From positions 1,298,501-1,362,500 of the forward strand of contig WPIO01000061.1 in the NCBI GenBank assembly GCA_009760855.2: a stretch of 64,000 nt of DNA. The letters are read 5' to 3'. The notes beneath the pieces are model-generated. The model saw only the letters and a list, made by a program, of their open reading frames with translations, was not told the DNA's origin and ran no database searches. This DNA comes from Cristatella mucedo (lineage: Eukaryota; Bryozoa; Phylactolaemata; Cristatellidae). A program made the position numbers and the translations under genes. Below are positions 21,141-32,354 of this stretch, in pieces. Every line of letters begins with the position of its first letter. Positions within the stretch are counted from its first letter, which is position 1.

Positions 21141-22240
21141 CATAATAATAATAATAATAATAATTCACTTGATAAAGCGCCCTCAGAGAACTTAATCTCT
21201 CTCTAGGCGCTTTACGTTTGCTTTAAAGTGAAATGCAATTAAATGGTAAGTAAAATCATGCTTGAAAAACAAACGAAATGAATAACATGGTTAGGGGTGA
21301 CATGCACAGGGTCAGCATGCAAATGTGGTTAGTGGCAGCATGCACAGTGTCAGCACGCATAAGCACATCAAGGACGAATCACAGGGACCCAATAAATGCT
21401 GCCTTAAATAGGTGTGTTTTTAGGTTCCTTTTAAATGTGGTCAGGTCAGGGGATGTTCTGACGCAGGTCGGGAGGGAGTTCCAGGCTTTGGGAGCATATG
21501 AACTAAATGCACGGTCTCCAAAGGATTTAAGGTTTGTATGAGGTATTTCTAGACTGTTGGATTCCGAAAAGCGAGTGGTACGATGCTTTGCCTGATGGGG
21601 TAGTATATCTGAGAGATAGGCTGGAGCCATAGAATGAAGGGACCTAAAAGTGAGCGACAAAACCTTGAAGTCAATCCGTTGCTTGATTGGTAGCCAGTGC
21701 AGGTCGGCGAGAAGTGGAGTAATGTGGCAACTTCGACACTCACGACAGACAAGCCTAGCTGCAGAGTTTTGCACCAGCTGCAATCGCCTGATCGCACATG
21801 CTGGTAGGCCAGTAAGCAGTGAGTTGCAGAAGTCGAGACGGGATGTCACGAATGCATGGACCAACTTGGACATGGTATCTTTATCTAAACAAGCCCGAAT
21901 TTTAGCAATGTTATGAAGCTGAAAGTAGGCGGATTTGACTGTGGAGCTGATATGGTCGTCTAACGAGAGGTCGCTTTGGAATATGACATATGGAATATGA
22001 GAATATGACACCTAGATTTCGAGCTGATTCAACTGGAGATATGCTGGCAGAGTCAATTTTGAGAGTCAGCCTTTCTAATCTCTGGATCACACTGGGTTTG
22101 CCCATAACTAGTAAGTTAGTTTTATCATCGTTAAGTTTTAGAAAATTTGCTGCCATCCATGTGCGGATGTCATCAATGCATGCAGCTAGTGAGTTTAGAG
22201 AATTTGAGGTGCTCAAAGGCTTGGAGGGATGGACAGTGAG
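21141..22240 (-). repeat. LINE family A, reverse orientation, two long open segments
   Basis: The - strand frames 22276-21911 and 22011-21379 overlap by a frameshift. Together they encode [96 protein letters not shown] and [14 protein letters not shown]. The YADD motif is lost by 5' truncation. The frameshift is at about 21990, where ATATGGAATATGA is duplicated. The tail at 21141-21235 has (ATT)n and the GCGCC stem-loop. Confidence 0.92.
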
Positions 22241-22429
22241 GTCAAGCGAACAGCCGGGAATTTCGCTGTTTGCCAAACTATGAAGTGCATGCAGCCAAAA
22301 GAGATCTTACTTTAACCTGACGATGGCGGTGGACCGTGGAAAAAGGTGTCGGCAGACATGTTTTATTTATCTGTATTATATATATTTGATATATTATTTA
22401 CTTAATGTATCTGACTACTATTGACTACT

Positions 22430-23200
22430 TCACATAGTTTATCGAGGTCGACTGGCTTGAAGAAATCAAGTCGGCTTATGTTATTCTGCGTCTGAAGGGC
22501 CACTTTGCACATTACGACATCTCAGTGGAGTTAGTCACTGATAATGGACTACTGTTCACATTGGTAGTATTCGGACGGTTCACTGAGGGTTGGAAGATAC
22601 GGCACATCACATCTTCTCCCTTCTTTACTCAGTCAAACGGGAAGGCAAAAACGGCGGTCAAAAAAATGTCATAACAATTAAGGCATTTGATAAATTGCCC
22701 TCAGAGATGTCAACAAGATGTTCGCAAGATTCAAGATGTTCGCATGTCAACCCTAAACGTGTTATGCCTGTTGTCGTTAAGTATGCTACCGCCCCTTATG
22801 CATCGGCAAGATTCGAAAAGTAGTCCAGCCCAACTGATGTTTGGCTGGCAGACCCGATCTATCGTACTCTACCTCAGTGGTCAGCCTCCGCCCCCTACAT
22901 CCAGCAACGGCCAGACGTCAATGGTGGCTGCTGCGGCAGCTAGACCCGTGGTAGTTATCAAAAAGCACCGCGACTCCAGAGCGCGAGATCTGAGCACACT
23001 CACTATCGGCCAAGCAATCCGCTACGCAAGGGTTATTGCCTTACGGCTAGGAGCTTCGAAAAGGTAAAGGCCGTGGCGACCGACCCCGGCGAGACCCCGA
23101 CAACAGGTCCTACACCGTCCAGAACCGGGCAGAAGCGTTCTATCAGCCCGAACGTTCCTACCCTGCGTCGAACAAAACAGCTTGAAAATGCTATGGTTTC
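22430..23200 (+). pseudogene. Ty3/Gypsy integrase core and pol C-terminus, broken
   Basis: 22440-22672 encodes VELVTDNGLLFTLVVFGRFT and HITSSPFFTQSNGKAKTAVK. This is the integrase core (DNGxxF, then TSSPxxPQSNG); the second catalytic Asp (TDNG) is kept and the Glu region is changed to K. After a LINE tail insertion at about 22672-22715 the frame resumes shifted with SSPAQLMFGWQTRSIV, the usual SPAELLxGRxxR block, and NRSYTVQNRAEAFYQPER near 23100, the pol C-terminal RSYxVxTxxGxxxRRN block. Stops and frame changes show it is dead. Confidence 0.8.
22672..22715 (-). repeat. LINE family A 3' tail inserted in the Gypsy relic
   Basis: AGGCATTTGATAAATTGCCC followed by TCAGAGA is the reverse complement of the family A tail (stem half and TATCAAATG end). 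Confidence 0.5.
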
Positions 23201-23956
23201 ACTTTGGATGCAGCAGAATGTTAAGTTTAGTGACAATTAGAGCTTCCGCTGCCAATTTTTCCTCGATTGGCCGGTAGTTGGAGTAAAAGCCTGGGCCATT
23301 GCTGTCGATTGCCATTCATTCCTCGCGACCGTACGTGCACGGATGTTTTAGAAAGATGTGATTGCACTTTGAACACGAAGCGCTGTGAGACGTAAGAAAT
23401 TTTTTATCTTGGGCCAGCCACTTTCCGGCGGTTTGCGACTGATCCCAATCGATTGCCGTATTTACCCGGGCCGTTGTCGTCGATTGCCATGCATCGCCCA
23501 ATTTTGAATGCACAGAGTAGGTTGACAGTATTTTCGCGAGCGAAGTGAAATTTTACGTGGAGTGAGAATTGGAGCTCGGTGCAGCCGAGCTGTCGTCGGT
23601 ATGCTACGGATTTCGGTATCGACCCTTGCCATTGCTTTTGATTGCCGTGCATTGTTGATAAGTAACATTTAAAATAACTTGGAAATTCTACGGTTTTACT
23701 TTTAATACAAAATGTCAATGGCGACGACACTTGGAGCTTTGAGCATCCAATTTTTGTGTTCGATTTGCTACGGATAGTAGGGGATTGCTGCTTCGAACCG
23801 AGCCGTTGCCATAGATTGCCACGAATTGCCTGAGATTGTGCAAATGCAATTGGTTAAAATGGTGTGTTGTCTTTAATGGTGTGCTTTGTCATACGCATTC
23901 GGAATTGGAGCATTACAAAACCGATTTCGGGGCATTTTGCACCAGATTGCTGTAGA

Positions 23957-24035
23957 TTTCGGTATTAGCAAATTAAATTGCCTAGAAAGAAAGAGATTGA
24001 GTTCTGAGGGCAATTTATCAAATGCATTAATTATT
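23957..24035 (+). repeat. LINE family A 3' tail inside the tandem array
   Basis: AAATTGCCTAGAAAGAAAGAGATTGAG and the following GGGCAATTTATCAAATGCAT are a family A-type tail stem-loop with a compensating stem sequence (AAATTGCC/GGCAATTT instead of AAAGCGCC/GGCGCTTT). Confidence 0.65.
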
Positions 24036-24974
24036 AAGAGTTATTGGCCTTGGCCATTGCAGTGCATTGCTGCAGAATGGTCGAGGTAATTATAGTGAAA
24101 TTATGGGTGCGAGTACTTAATAACCGAAGAGTAGAGCGGCGTGCAATCGTAATAATTAGAGCTTTTAGTGTAGGCGTTCTGGTCGCTTTACTGTGAATTA
24201 CGGCGAATTAAGATGGACTGCTGTATGGGACCCGGCCGTTGCAGTGCATTCAAAAGATTGCGTATGCACAAAGGAGCGAAAAATTTTTGGTGCACTTTGA
24301 ACTGATTCTAGTCTCCTGAGCAGTGTAAATTACAGCTTAACGTTGGTGAGTTGAGTATGATTTGCAGTGGATTAGAGTGGATTTCGGTATTTCTCCTGGT
24401 CATTTTGAGCGATTGTCGCGAATTGCCCGAGTGTGCGGATGCACCATTTATTTTGAATGAGTGTGCACACAACACACTGCGCTTTAATATGCAATAACAA
24501 CTGGACTTCGGTGAAATCTTTTTCTAGTCGTTTTGCGCTGGAATGAAGTGGGTTGCGGTATTGGCCCCGACTATTTCCAGTCGATTGTAGCGCATTTTGC
24601 AAGAGCAGCCGTGCCGATGCAAGTGAATTTTTATGAGTACACTCTCGTCGCAGAGTGTATGCATATGCAATCAAAAGAGAATCTTTTCGAACAGTTTGTG
24701 ACTACGCGAAAGCGTGTGCGCGAGAGCGCGTTCTCGTGATACGTCCGTGTCGCTCGTACGCGAGAGAAAATTCGGTCCATCATCCAGGGGTGTAGTGAGA
24801 TCTTTCGGCGACCGGGACAAAGCTACGAATGGCGCCCCTACCCGTGTCAAAAATTGCTGCAAAATAGCTCCACCACAGAAGAAATGCAGAAGACACACGC
24901 TTGCAGGCATATCGATCGAGTCGAGAAAGTTTTATCAACGGTAGTTTAGATACAAGGTAGTCATGACAGCTTTA

Positions 24975-25311
24975 ACTTAAGTGAATTTTTCTGGCCATGA
25001 ACGTGACAAACTCGTCTACTACAGTTTGAAAGTCAATATTTTCCAGTGTTTCTTTTTCCATGCTTAACTTTTCGGTGCAAATCAGAGAGTCGATCTTGCA
25101 CTATTGATGCTTTCAGATGAGACATGATTATCTTCAGCTTTCTAAAGGAACGTTCACAACTGGCAACTGATACAGCCATGGTGGGAAGGACTTGCAAGGC
25201 AATTCTAAAATTAGAAAACACATCTGCTCCACGACTGAAAATGAAGAGCATGAATCCCAGTGGTGTCTTTAGTGCCGAGTTGTGACGTATATGCCAACGA
25301 TAAAAACACAA
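24975..25311 (-). pseudogene. hAT-family transposase C-terminal (dimerisation) domain fragment
   Basis: Read on the - strand: IALQVLPTMAVSVASCERSF, RKLKIIMSHLKASIVQDRLS and DLHRKVKH. This is the hAT dimerisation domain (LPxxxASxERSFSKLKxIKxxLRxxMxxxRLxxLxxL). After a frame change, ENIDFQTVVDEFVTFMARK and a stop follow, the usual C-terminal end of these transposases. The catalytic part is missing, so it is a relic. Confidence 0.82.
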
Positions 25312-25389
25312 TGCTTAATAATCTTCGCTCAACACTTGCTACAAAACCGTATTAGTAAAAGCACAAGAATAACTGATTTGTGTCACAAC

Positions 25390-25688
25390 ATCACACGACT
25401 TGACCACATTTAAAAAGAACTTAAAAAACACCTATTTAGGACAACATTTAGTGGGTCCCTGTGAATCGTCCTTTATGTGCTTAAGTGTGCTGACACTGTG
25501 CATGCTGCCACTAACCACACTTGCATGGTTACCCTGTGCATGTCACCCCTAACCATGTTATTCATGTTGTTTATCATGCATGATATTACTCTCCATTCAA
25601 TCGCGTTTAGCTTTGCAGCAAATGTAAAGCGCCTAGGAAGAGATTGAGTTCTCTGAGGGCGCTTTATCAAGTGTATTATTAGTATTAG
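25390..25688 (+). repeat. LINE family A 3' fragment
   Basis: It starts in the last codons (SHDLTTFKKNLKNTYLG-like), has the GCATGC-rich 3' UTR and ends with AAAGCGCCTAGGAAGAGATT, the partner GGGCGCTTTATCAAGTG and ATTATTAGTATTAG. Confidence 0.85.
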
Positions 25689-26279
25689 TAACAGAATTTC
25701 TTTCGTTATGAGTTGGAATGCAGTAGATCAAGGTTTTGGCCTTGGCCGCTGCAATATATTTCAGTGGACTTCGTGAGACAGCGTAAGCGGAATCGCGAGA
25801 AATTTTGAGGGTGCTTTCTACATGTAGCTTAGTTTTATATTTCAAACTTTTTGGAGCTTTTCGCAGCTGATTTGTGTATTTGAAGCGAACTAAAGTGGAT
25901 TGCGGTTGATTTCGAGTGGATTGTGGGGAAAGCCTCCGTCGTTGCAGCTCATTTGCAGAAGCGTGTGCCCAGCGTCGTGAAATTTGATCGACAGATCAAA
26001 TCGAAGGTATACTACAATACCAGCCCACAATTTGAGCTCGGCAACGCTAATGTCCTGTCAATTTTGGCCTAATTAGAGTGGATTGCGGTAATTCGTCGAA
26101 CCTGAGCGATTGCGAGTGCAGCAGCAGTGGTAAGACGGTTAGCACGGCTTGGTGCCTTCGCTGGAGGCTCCGGGAGCCAGCAATCCTGCTGATCTGCGCT
26201 CTCCTCCGCTGGCTGATCGATGGCCGATGGCCTGTCAAACTCGACCCAAAACCGCATACATTACTAAAGAGATACAGTT

Positions 26280-26710
26280 TACCAATGAGACACCGGAAAA
26301 CTGGCTCTGCCATCGGCAGCCTTTGCACGGCTTTTCGACGCCTGTTCCAAAACGACCTTTTGCCAGAAAGCGAAGTCTGCCAGCCTAAGCTAAGCAACAC
26401 CGCTAAAACTTGTGCTACTGCCAAATTAATCCATGCGTTTTTGAGATACAATCTAGGCTTGGGTAACTCTTACGGTCATCCGGCCTGAAGTAAGACGCTG
26501 GCAGACCGGCCTGAAGACGCTGGCAGATGGTGCAAACACTCGGCAGCAAGTCTTATTTTTCGTGAACTTCGAACGTACAAACTTACATTACTTCGTTTGG
26601 TTTGCTGACTTCCCGTCAGGCAGTGCATCACCTTCAAAGTCCATCATTCACTTTTAGGTTAATCTATTCTCCTGATTCGGTCAACATAACCTGACAATTT
26701 ACTATTCTGG
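26280..26710 (+). repeat. LINE family A, highly decayed fragment
   Basis: Scattered matches in family A order: KTGSAI, FQNDLLPES (for FQSDLSLDD), VCQPKLSNTAKT (for SAYFQLHNIAKI) and KLIHAFL. The rest is not alignable by eye. Confidence 0.5.
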
Positions 26711-26774
26711 CCACCCTTCACACCACCTGTTACAAAAAGTAAGTATCCGATCCGACGGCCCGAAATAAAATATT

Positions 26775-26850
26775 ACCTGCTGCTGTACTTGAGCCCACGA
26801 AACGAGTCATGAAGTAGGAGCACCTGACCCCTAGGCCATCACTATTCTCC
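26775..26850 (-). repeat. SINE S2-like head
   Basis: The reverse strand reads TGGCCTAGGGGTCAGGTGCT then GTTTCGTGGGCTCAAGTAC, an A box and B box with S2 spacing. The LINE-like tail is absent. Confidence 0.5.
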
Positions 26851-26899
26851 TCTGACTCTGGTCATTTAGCTATGGATCTAACCAAGCTCAAATCTGCTT

Positions 26900-27645
26900 A
26901 AGACCGTATATTTGGTCTAAGTTGGTCCATGCATTCGTGACATCTCGTCTCGACTTCTGCAACTCACTGCTTACTGGCCTACCAGCATGTGCGATCAGGC
27001 GATTGCAGCTGGTGCAAAACTCTGCAGCTAGGCTTGTCTGTCGTGAGCGTCGCAGTTGCCACATTACTCCACTTCTCGCCGACCTGCACTGGTTACCAGT
27101 CAAGCAACGGATTGACTTCAAGGTTTTGTCGCTCACTTTTAGGTCTCTTCATTCTATGGCTCCAACCTATCTTTCAGAGATACTACCCCATCAGGCAAAG
27201 CATCGTACCACTCGCTTTTCGGAATCCAACAGTCTAGAAATACCTCGTACAAACCTTAAATCCTTTGGAGACCGTGCATTTAGCTCGTATGCTCCCACAG
27301 CCTGGAACTCCCTCCCGACCTGCATCAGAACATCCCCTGACCTGGCCACATTTAAAAGAAACTTAAAAACATACCTATTTAGGACAGCATTTAGTGGGTC
27401 CTTGTGATTCGTCCTCGATGTGCTTATGCGTGCTGACACTGTTCATGCTGCCACTAACCACATTTGCATGCTGACCCAGTGCATGTAACCCCTAACCATG
27501 TTATTCATTTTGTTTGTTTTTCAAGCATGATTTTACTTACTATTCTATTGCGTATCACTTTGCAGCAAATGTAAAGCGCCTAGAAAGAGATTAAGTTCTC
27601 TGAGGGCGCTTTATCAAGTGCAATATTATTATTATTATTATTAAG
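26900..27645 (+). repeat. LINE family A, 161-codon open segment plus 3' tail
   Basis: The frame 26922-27407 is open and encodes [80 protein letters not shown] and NLKTYLFRTAFSGSL with stop. The 3' UTR, GC stem-loop and (ATT)n follow. 5'-truncated, so no catalytic motif. Confidence 0.92.
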
Positions 27646-28161
27646 GTTTTGTCGCTCACTTTTAGGTCCCTTCATTCTATGGCTCCAGCCTATCTCTCAG
27701 ATATACTACCCCATCAGGCCAAGCATCGTACCATCCGCTTTTCGGAATCCAACAGTCTAGAAATACCTTTTACAAACCGTAAATCCTTTGGAGACCGTGC
27801 ATTTAGTTCGTATGCTCCCAAAGCCTGGAACTCCCTCCCGACATGCGTCAGAACATCTGACCTGATCACATTTAAAAGGAACTTAAAAGCACACCTATTT
27901 AAGACAGCATTTATTGGGTCCCTGTGATTCGTCCTTGATGTGCTTATGCGTGCTGACACTGTGCATGCTGCCACTAACCACATTTGCATGCTGACCCTGT
28001 GCATGTCACCCCTAATCATGTTATTCATTTTGTTTGTTTTTCAAGCATGATTTTACTTACCATTCAATTGCATTTCCCTTTGCAGCAAATGTAAAAAGCC
28101 TAGAAAGAGATTGAGTTCTCTGAGGGTGCTTTATCAAGTACATTATTATCATTATTATTAT
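27645..28161 (+). repeat. LINE family A 3' fragment joined to the (ATT)n tail of the previous copy
   Basis: Starting right after TTATTATTATTATTA it encodes [20 protein letters not shown] through LKAHLFKTAFIGSL and a stop at 27925, then the 3' UTR and its own tail. The truncation point lies exactly at the previous tail. Confidence 0.9.
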
Positions 28162-28649
28162 ACAAGTGAATCGTCCTTTACAGAAATGGCCATAATTATA
28201 CACGCTATCAACACTAATCAGTGTTGATGCAGCATGGAGCAGATAGGAAGGAATGTAGTTTTCTCAGAGCCAAGAACAACTATGTTGGTACACCTCGTCA
28301 CTGTCAAACACATAGGTCAGTCCGACAGGCTTACTGGCATGGTATGGCAAAGCTAATAGCAACTGAGCTACTAAGTAAATACGTTGGGTGAAGGGTGGCG
28401 ATTTCGTACATTACAAGGAGCTACGGCTCTTGTTGGATTTCGGAATTAAAAGCTCGTGCGACTCTACTGGAGCCGCTTCAGCTGACTACTAATTTGATTC
28501 TCCTTCACGGCTGAAAGCTGTCGGCCAAAATTGAGGCAAGCGACGAAACCTAACAGACAAGGTCCTAGACAGCAACCGGTCGGCAGCAGCGGCACTGCCA
28601 ATAGGGCGGAAGCAGTCGTGTCACGCACGGCTGGCACATTTACTCTCCA

Positions 28650-29050
28650 AGGCCTCGTACAAACCTCAAATCCTTTGAAGACCGTGCATTTAGTTCGTAT
28701 GCTCCCAAAGCCTGGAACTCCCTCCCGACCTGCGTCAGAACATCCCCTGACCTGACCACATTTAAAAGGAACTTAAAAACACACCTGTTTAGGACAGCAT
28801 TTAGTGGCTCCCCGTGATTCGTCCTTCACGTGCTTATGCGTGATGACACTGTGCATGCTGCCACTAACCACATTTGCATGCTGACCCTGTGCATGTCACC
28901 CCTAACCATGTTATTCATTTTGTTTGTTTTTCAAGCATGATTTTACTTACCATTTAACTGCATTTCCCTTTGCAGCAAATGTAAAGCGCCTAGAAAGAGA
29001 TTAAGTTCTCTGAGGGCGCTTTATCAAGTACATTATTATTATTATTATTA
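28650..29050 (+). repeat. LINE family A 3' fragment
   Basis: It starts at [20 protein letters not shown] (frame shifted from its left flank), ends at LKTHLFRTAFSGSP and has the complete 3' UTR, stem-loop and (ATT)n at 29030-29050. Confidence 0.88.
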
Positions 29051-30825
29051 AGGCAAAGCAGGATGGCGGCTGCCATTGCTCCACAGATGGGTCTGGTCTG
29101 GTCTGGCACTGGTGTCCACGCGAAGGCCACACTGGCTCAGGGCCGGCAAGGCCTCGCAGCCCGAGATGGGCGAGCGCGAACATTGTCAAACGTCACAACA
29201 GGCAGATGGCCCTCCACCTGGCGAGAGTCTGGTAGCATTCTCGGCCCAGCACTTGGAAGCTCCTCGCCACAGAATGGCAGCAGCATCAGGTGCAGGAAAA
29301 GTCTAGTGGTCCACTAGCAGATCAACCGCGATCGCACACGTTCATCGTAGCCTCTACATTCAATTACGCCCAGTAGCAGCCATCCAGGTCTGCCTCACTC
29401 AGGGCTCGGCTCCCCCACCCGCACGGTCTGCGTGTATGCGGCAAACAGTCCTAGCGTTAGCAGCAAAGCTGCACGCCCGAGAGTAGCAATCGGTAACCTC
29501 AAGGCGAACAAGCACTCCCAGGCAAGGCTTCGTGCAGCTAGCTAGACGGTGTTAGCACAGAGGTTCCACATGCATCAATCACCCTCGAGCAAGACCTCGA
29601 GCTGCTGGCGTCTGCCACTTTCTGTTTTAGTTTCCAACGTCTGCAATCGTTGCTGGTGCTAGTCACCCAAAGCACGACAGCTAGGGGAGAAGTATCGCAC
29701 GCCGGCCTAGTGTAGGCAGCCCGCAGAAGCTCTCGAATGATGCCATCGGCCCAGCAGACCACGCTCCAAAAATTCAGTGTAGCCAGAAAGGAGCTGTTTC
29801 TCAAATTCGTTAGCCACGTTTGTGACGAGAAAGATGTCGTCAGTCGCCGAGGCAGGCAGCAGAGATGCTGCCACGAGTCGCCCGGTGCAACGGACCACGG
29901 ACCGGTGCAGTCTGACTGGCCTCGAGGAGAGGCTGCCGATTCATCTTAGCAAAAGCAGGTCACTGCCTCTTCACTGCATCCTTCTTTGCAGTCTGAACTG
30001 CTTAGCACCCCCAATCTACATTTCGTAGATATTTGCGAGGACAACGACTGGCCCACTCACTGCCCCAGAGGCCTCCTCGCTGTGGAGGGAAGCAGCTTCA
30101 AGGCCAGGGCTGTTAGCTCAGTGCAGTTGGAAAACATCTGAATCAGTGCAGTTTGAAAACGCTCCACAAAGGGAATACCAGATGAATCTGTTCATTCGTG
30201 CTCCTTGTAAACTCATGAAATTCCAGATTTTGCTATTCAAGCCAAAGGAAGTGAGTGGTCGCATTTAGCAAGTGGTTTCACGTGGCATGTATACTTCGAT
30301 GCCGCTTCAAGGAGAATCTGCAAAGACAATTAGCAAAGATATAAAGCCAGGACTCCACAAGAAGGATCACGCAGAATTCTTGTCCCAGATGAGCAAAGGA
30401 GATCCAACTACGGAAAGTGAGATGATTCTTCACTGAAAAACCAAGGGCTGAAGTATAAATGTGACATTTATAGTATGGCAGAAGAACGAGAATTATCTAC
30501 GGATTTATCCTTTCTATGAATATCCTCCCTCACTCAATCAGCATAAACTGGCAACGTTCTTAATTTTAAATTGAAAGCATATCTAAGATGGTTCGATTTG
30601 CTTCTGGCCTGAATAACTAACATAATTATAATGACATTAGCCTAAGGTCTTGTCACTTCATCGTTCAAAGAGGATGTTGTCAGGCCACTTATGATGAAGA
30701 CGACACTAGACCAGGAGACCTCCAGAGGCCAGCAGAGGATCACCTGTGTGATACGATACCGAGAAAAACATTGCTTTTTGGCAGCCACTAAATGAAAACG
30801 TATACGTATTTAATAAATAAATCCT
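29050..30825. other. GC-richer unassigned stretch
   Basis: 29050-30120 is more GC-rich than its surroundings and has short open frames on both strands (for example 29063-29317 + and 29538-29804 -). None shows a domain, paralogue in the window or convincing splice sites. 30120-30825 is AT-richer with nothing recognised. Confidence 0.35.
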
Positions 30826-30995
30826 AGCTGATTAAACAGCCTCTTTTTGTATTGCGACAGAAGAGCCTTTACGGCTATCACCACCGCTTGCAGTGGCGAT
30901 CAAGTATCGCCCCCCCCCCGCAGGAATCGAACCCACGACCGTCGGGACCGAGGTCGTGAAAACAACCGCCTTACCTAGTGTGCCATCAGGGCAAT
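30826..30995 (-). repeat. SINE S1
   Basis: Same unit as at 1458-1650, in reverse: AGCTGATTAAACAGCCTCTT, GCCTTTACGGCTATCACCAC, a B box near GGAATCGAACCCACGACC and CCTTACCTAGTGTGCCATC. A run of ten C lies inside (30911-30920). Confidence 0.85.
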
Positions 30996-31461
30996 TGTAA
31001 ATGTCCAGCAGTTGCAACAGCTATTGGCTGAGATACTTCAACCATATGCTGACAGGGCCATGTGAAACAAAACTTATGGGTGCTGGTGTACATTGATAGA
31101 AAAGCTGTTTATTCTACTAGCAAATGTTCGAACAAAAAATTCAACGGCAGCAAAGCACCTATTTAAAGAAATGAGCAGACGATGCTGGAATTTGGCAGAG
31201 ACGGCTCCGGCTGCAATCGAATGCTGCTATGCCTGCTATACCAGCTACACCTACTAAATCAGATGGGTACACCATGCACAAATGCATGCGAACACGCTCA
31301 TTTTAGCAGCCTGCATATGTTAATAAGGTATATAAGGTCCTCCTTTCACACACGAACTTGGCGACCGAGCCGGCACGTTTGAGTCCTGGGTGAAAGCCAC
31401 CAAGGCTCTCCTGTTATATAAAGGAGGCCGATGAATCGGCCGAGTTGAGTAACAAAAACTT

Positions 31462-32085
31462 ACAGCTGAAGACGAGAAACAGAGCGATACAACTTCTCAT
31501 TCACCAATTCACCCAATGACAGGTCGCTTTGGAGTAGTATGACAAGATTGTGGGCCGAAGTCACGTGAGTGATACTAGCTGAAACGATCTTAAGGGTTAG
31601 GTCTTCCAAAGTTCGAGTGACAGTAGGTTCATCCATAACTACTAGGTTGGTCATATCATTGTTAAGCTTCAGAAAGTTAGTAGTCATCCTAATGCGAATG
31701 TTGTCGATGCAGGCAGCATTGAAATGAATAACAAGAAGGATCATGAGCAAGGCTTAGAAGGGTCGAAGGATATACTGTAGATACATCAAAGGATATGTAG
31801 AGCTGAGTATATCAAAGGCATAAAAATGAAAGCCAATATTGCATTTGGCATGAGATCGGTCAAAAGGTAGCAATTAGATAATGAAAAGAAGGGGGCCTTG
31901 GACAGAGCCCCGAAATACCCCATGCTTTAAGGGCTCCCTAGAAGTGCAATAGCTGCTCACATCTTCACTCTGACTATCTCTCACGAAAGTAGGACCTAAT
32001 CCAGTTATGCACTGTATCAGAGATGCATAGGGATCTGAAGACGCACTGATCCGGAATGATCCGTTGATCATGTTTCCTCCACTGT
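31462..32085 (-). repeat. LINE family A/related RT segment, inverted
   Basis: On the - strand from 32080: FRGSVQGPLLFI (for [11 protein letters not shown]), then from 31750 ACIDNIRIRMTTNFLKLNND, MTNLVVMDEP, LTLKIVSASI and LQSDLSLG. The part with YADD is frameshifted. It faces the + strand segment at 32085. Confidence 0.75.
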
Positions 32086-32215
32086 CGAGTCGGCCTACTT
32101 GTAGCTAAGGAGCATAGCCAAAATCAGGGCTTGCTTTGATAAGAGTAAGTCGGCTAACTAGTTCATGCGTTTGCGACATCTCGTCTATATTGTTGCAATC
32201 ATTTCGGTAACTACC
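32085..32215 (+). repeat. LINE segment continuing the inverted copy
   Basis: GTCGAGTCGGCCTACTTGTA and the following bases match the family A segment [20 protein letters not shown] to TSRLDFCNS at low identity. It begins at the RT position where the inverted part ends. Confidence 0.6.
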
Positions 32216-32345
32216 TGAAATGACCCGGCATCTTTCAAGTATCAGCTAAAGAAGGCTCTATTCCGGTAAGCTTTTCCTTTACCCCAGTGAACTTGTCTAC
32301 TATTAAGGTCGTTGTGCTTTGCATGCATACCTATGCATGATCAGA
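32215..32345 (+). repeat. LINE family C 3' fragment
   Basis: It resembles 37850-37985: TCTTTCAAGTATCAGCTAAAG, GGTAAGCTTTTCCTTTACCCC, CAGTGAACTTGTCTACTATT and GTGCTTTGCATGCATACC. Confidence 0.55.
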
Positions 32346-32354
32346 ATCTGCATG

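Larger units (their letters stand above)
23250..26110. repeat. degenerate tandem array, about 150-185 bp period, interrupted
   Basis: A motif of the form GGATTGCGGTAT...GGCCGTTGCAGTCGATTGCCGTGCATTG recurs near 23300, 23452, 23605, 23780, 23940-24070, 24215, 24385, 24555, 25725, 25900 and 26080. Between motifs are AT-richer spacers with phrases such as GAATTGGAGC and TGCATGCAATTT-like words. Spacing is mostly 150-185 bases. Insertions (LINE tail 23957-24035, hAT relic 24975-25311, LINE 3' fragment 25390-25688) break the array. Short open frames in it have no recognisable protein. Confidence 0.55.

Noticed and set aside
28207-28229. Short palindrome ATCAACACT...AGTGTTGAT
   Set aside because: Nine-base arms; expected by chance in a window of this size and without context.
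29063-29317. 84-codon + strand frame in a GC-rich stretch
   Set aside because: No domain, several competing frames of equal quality and no supporting splice sites.
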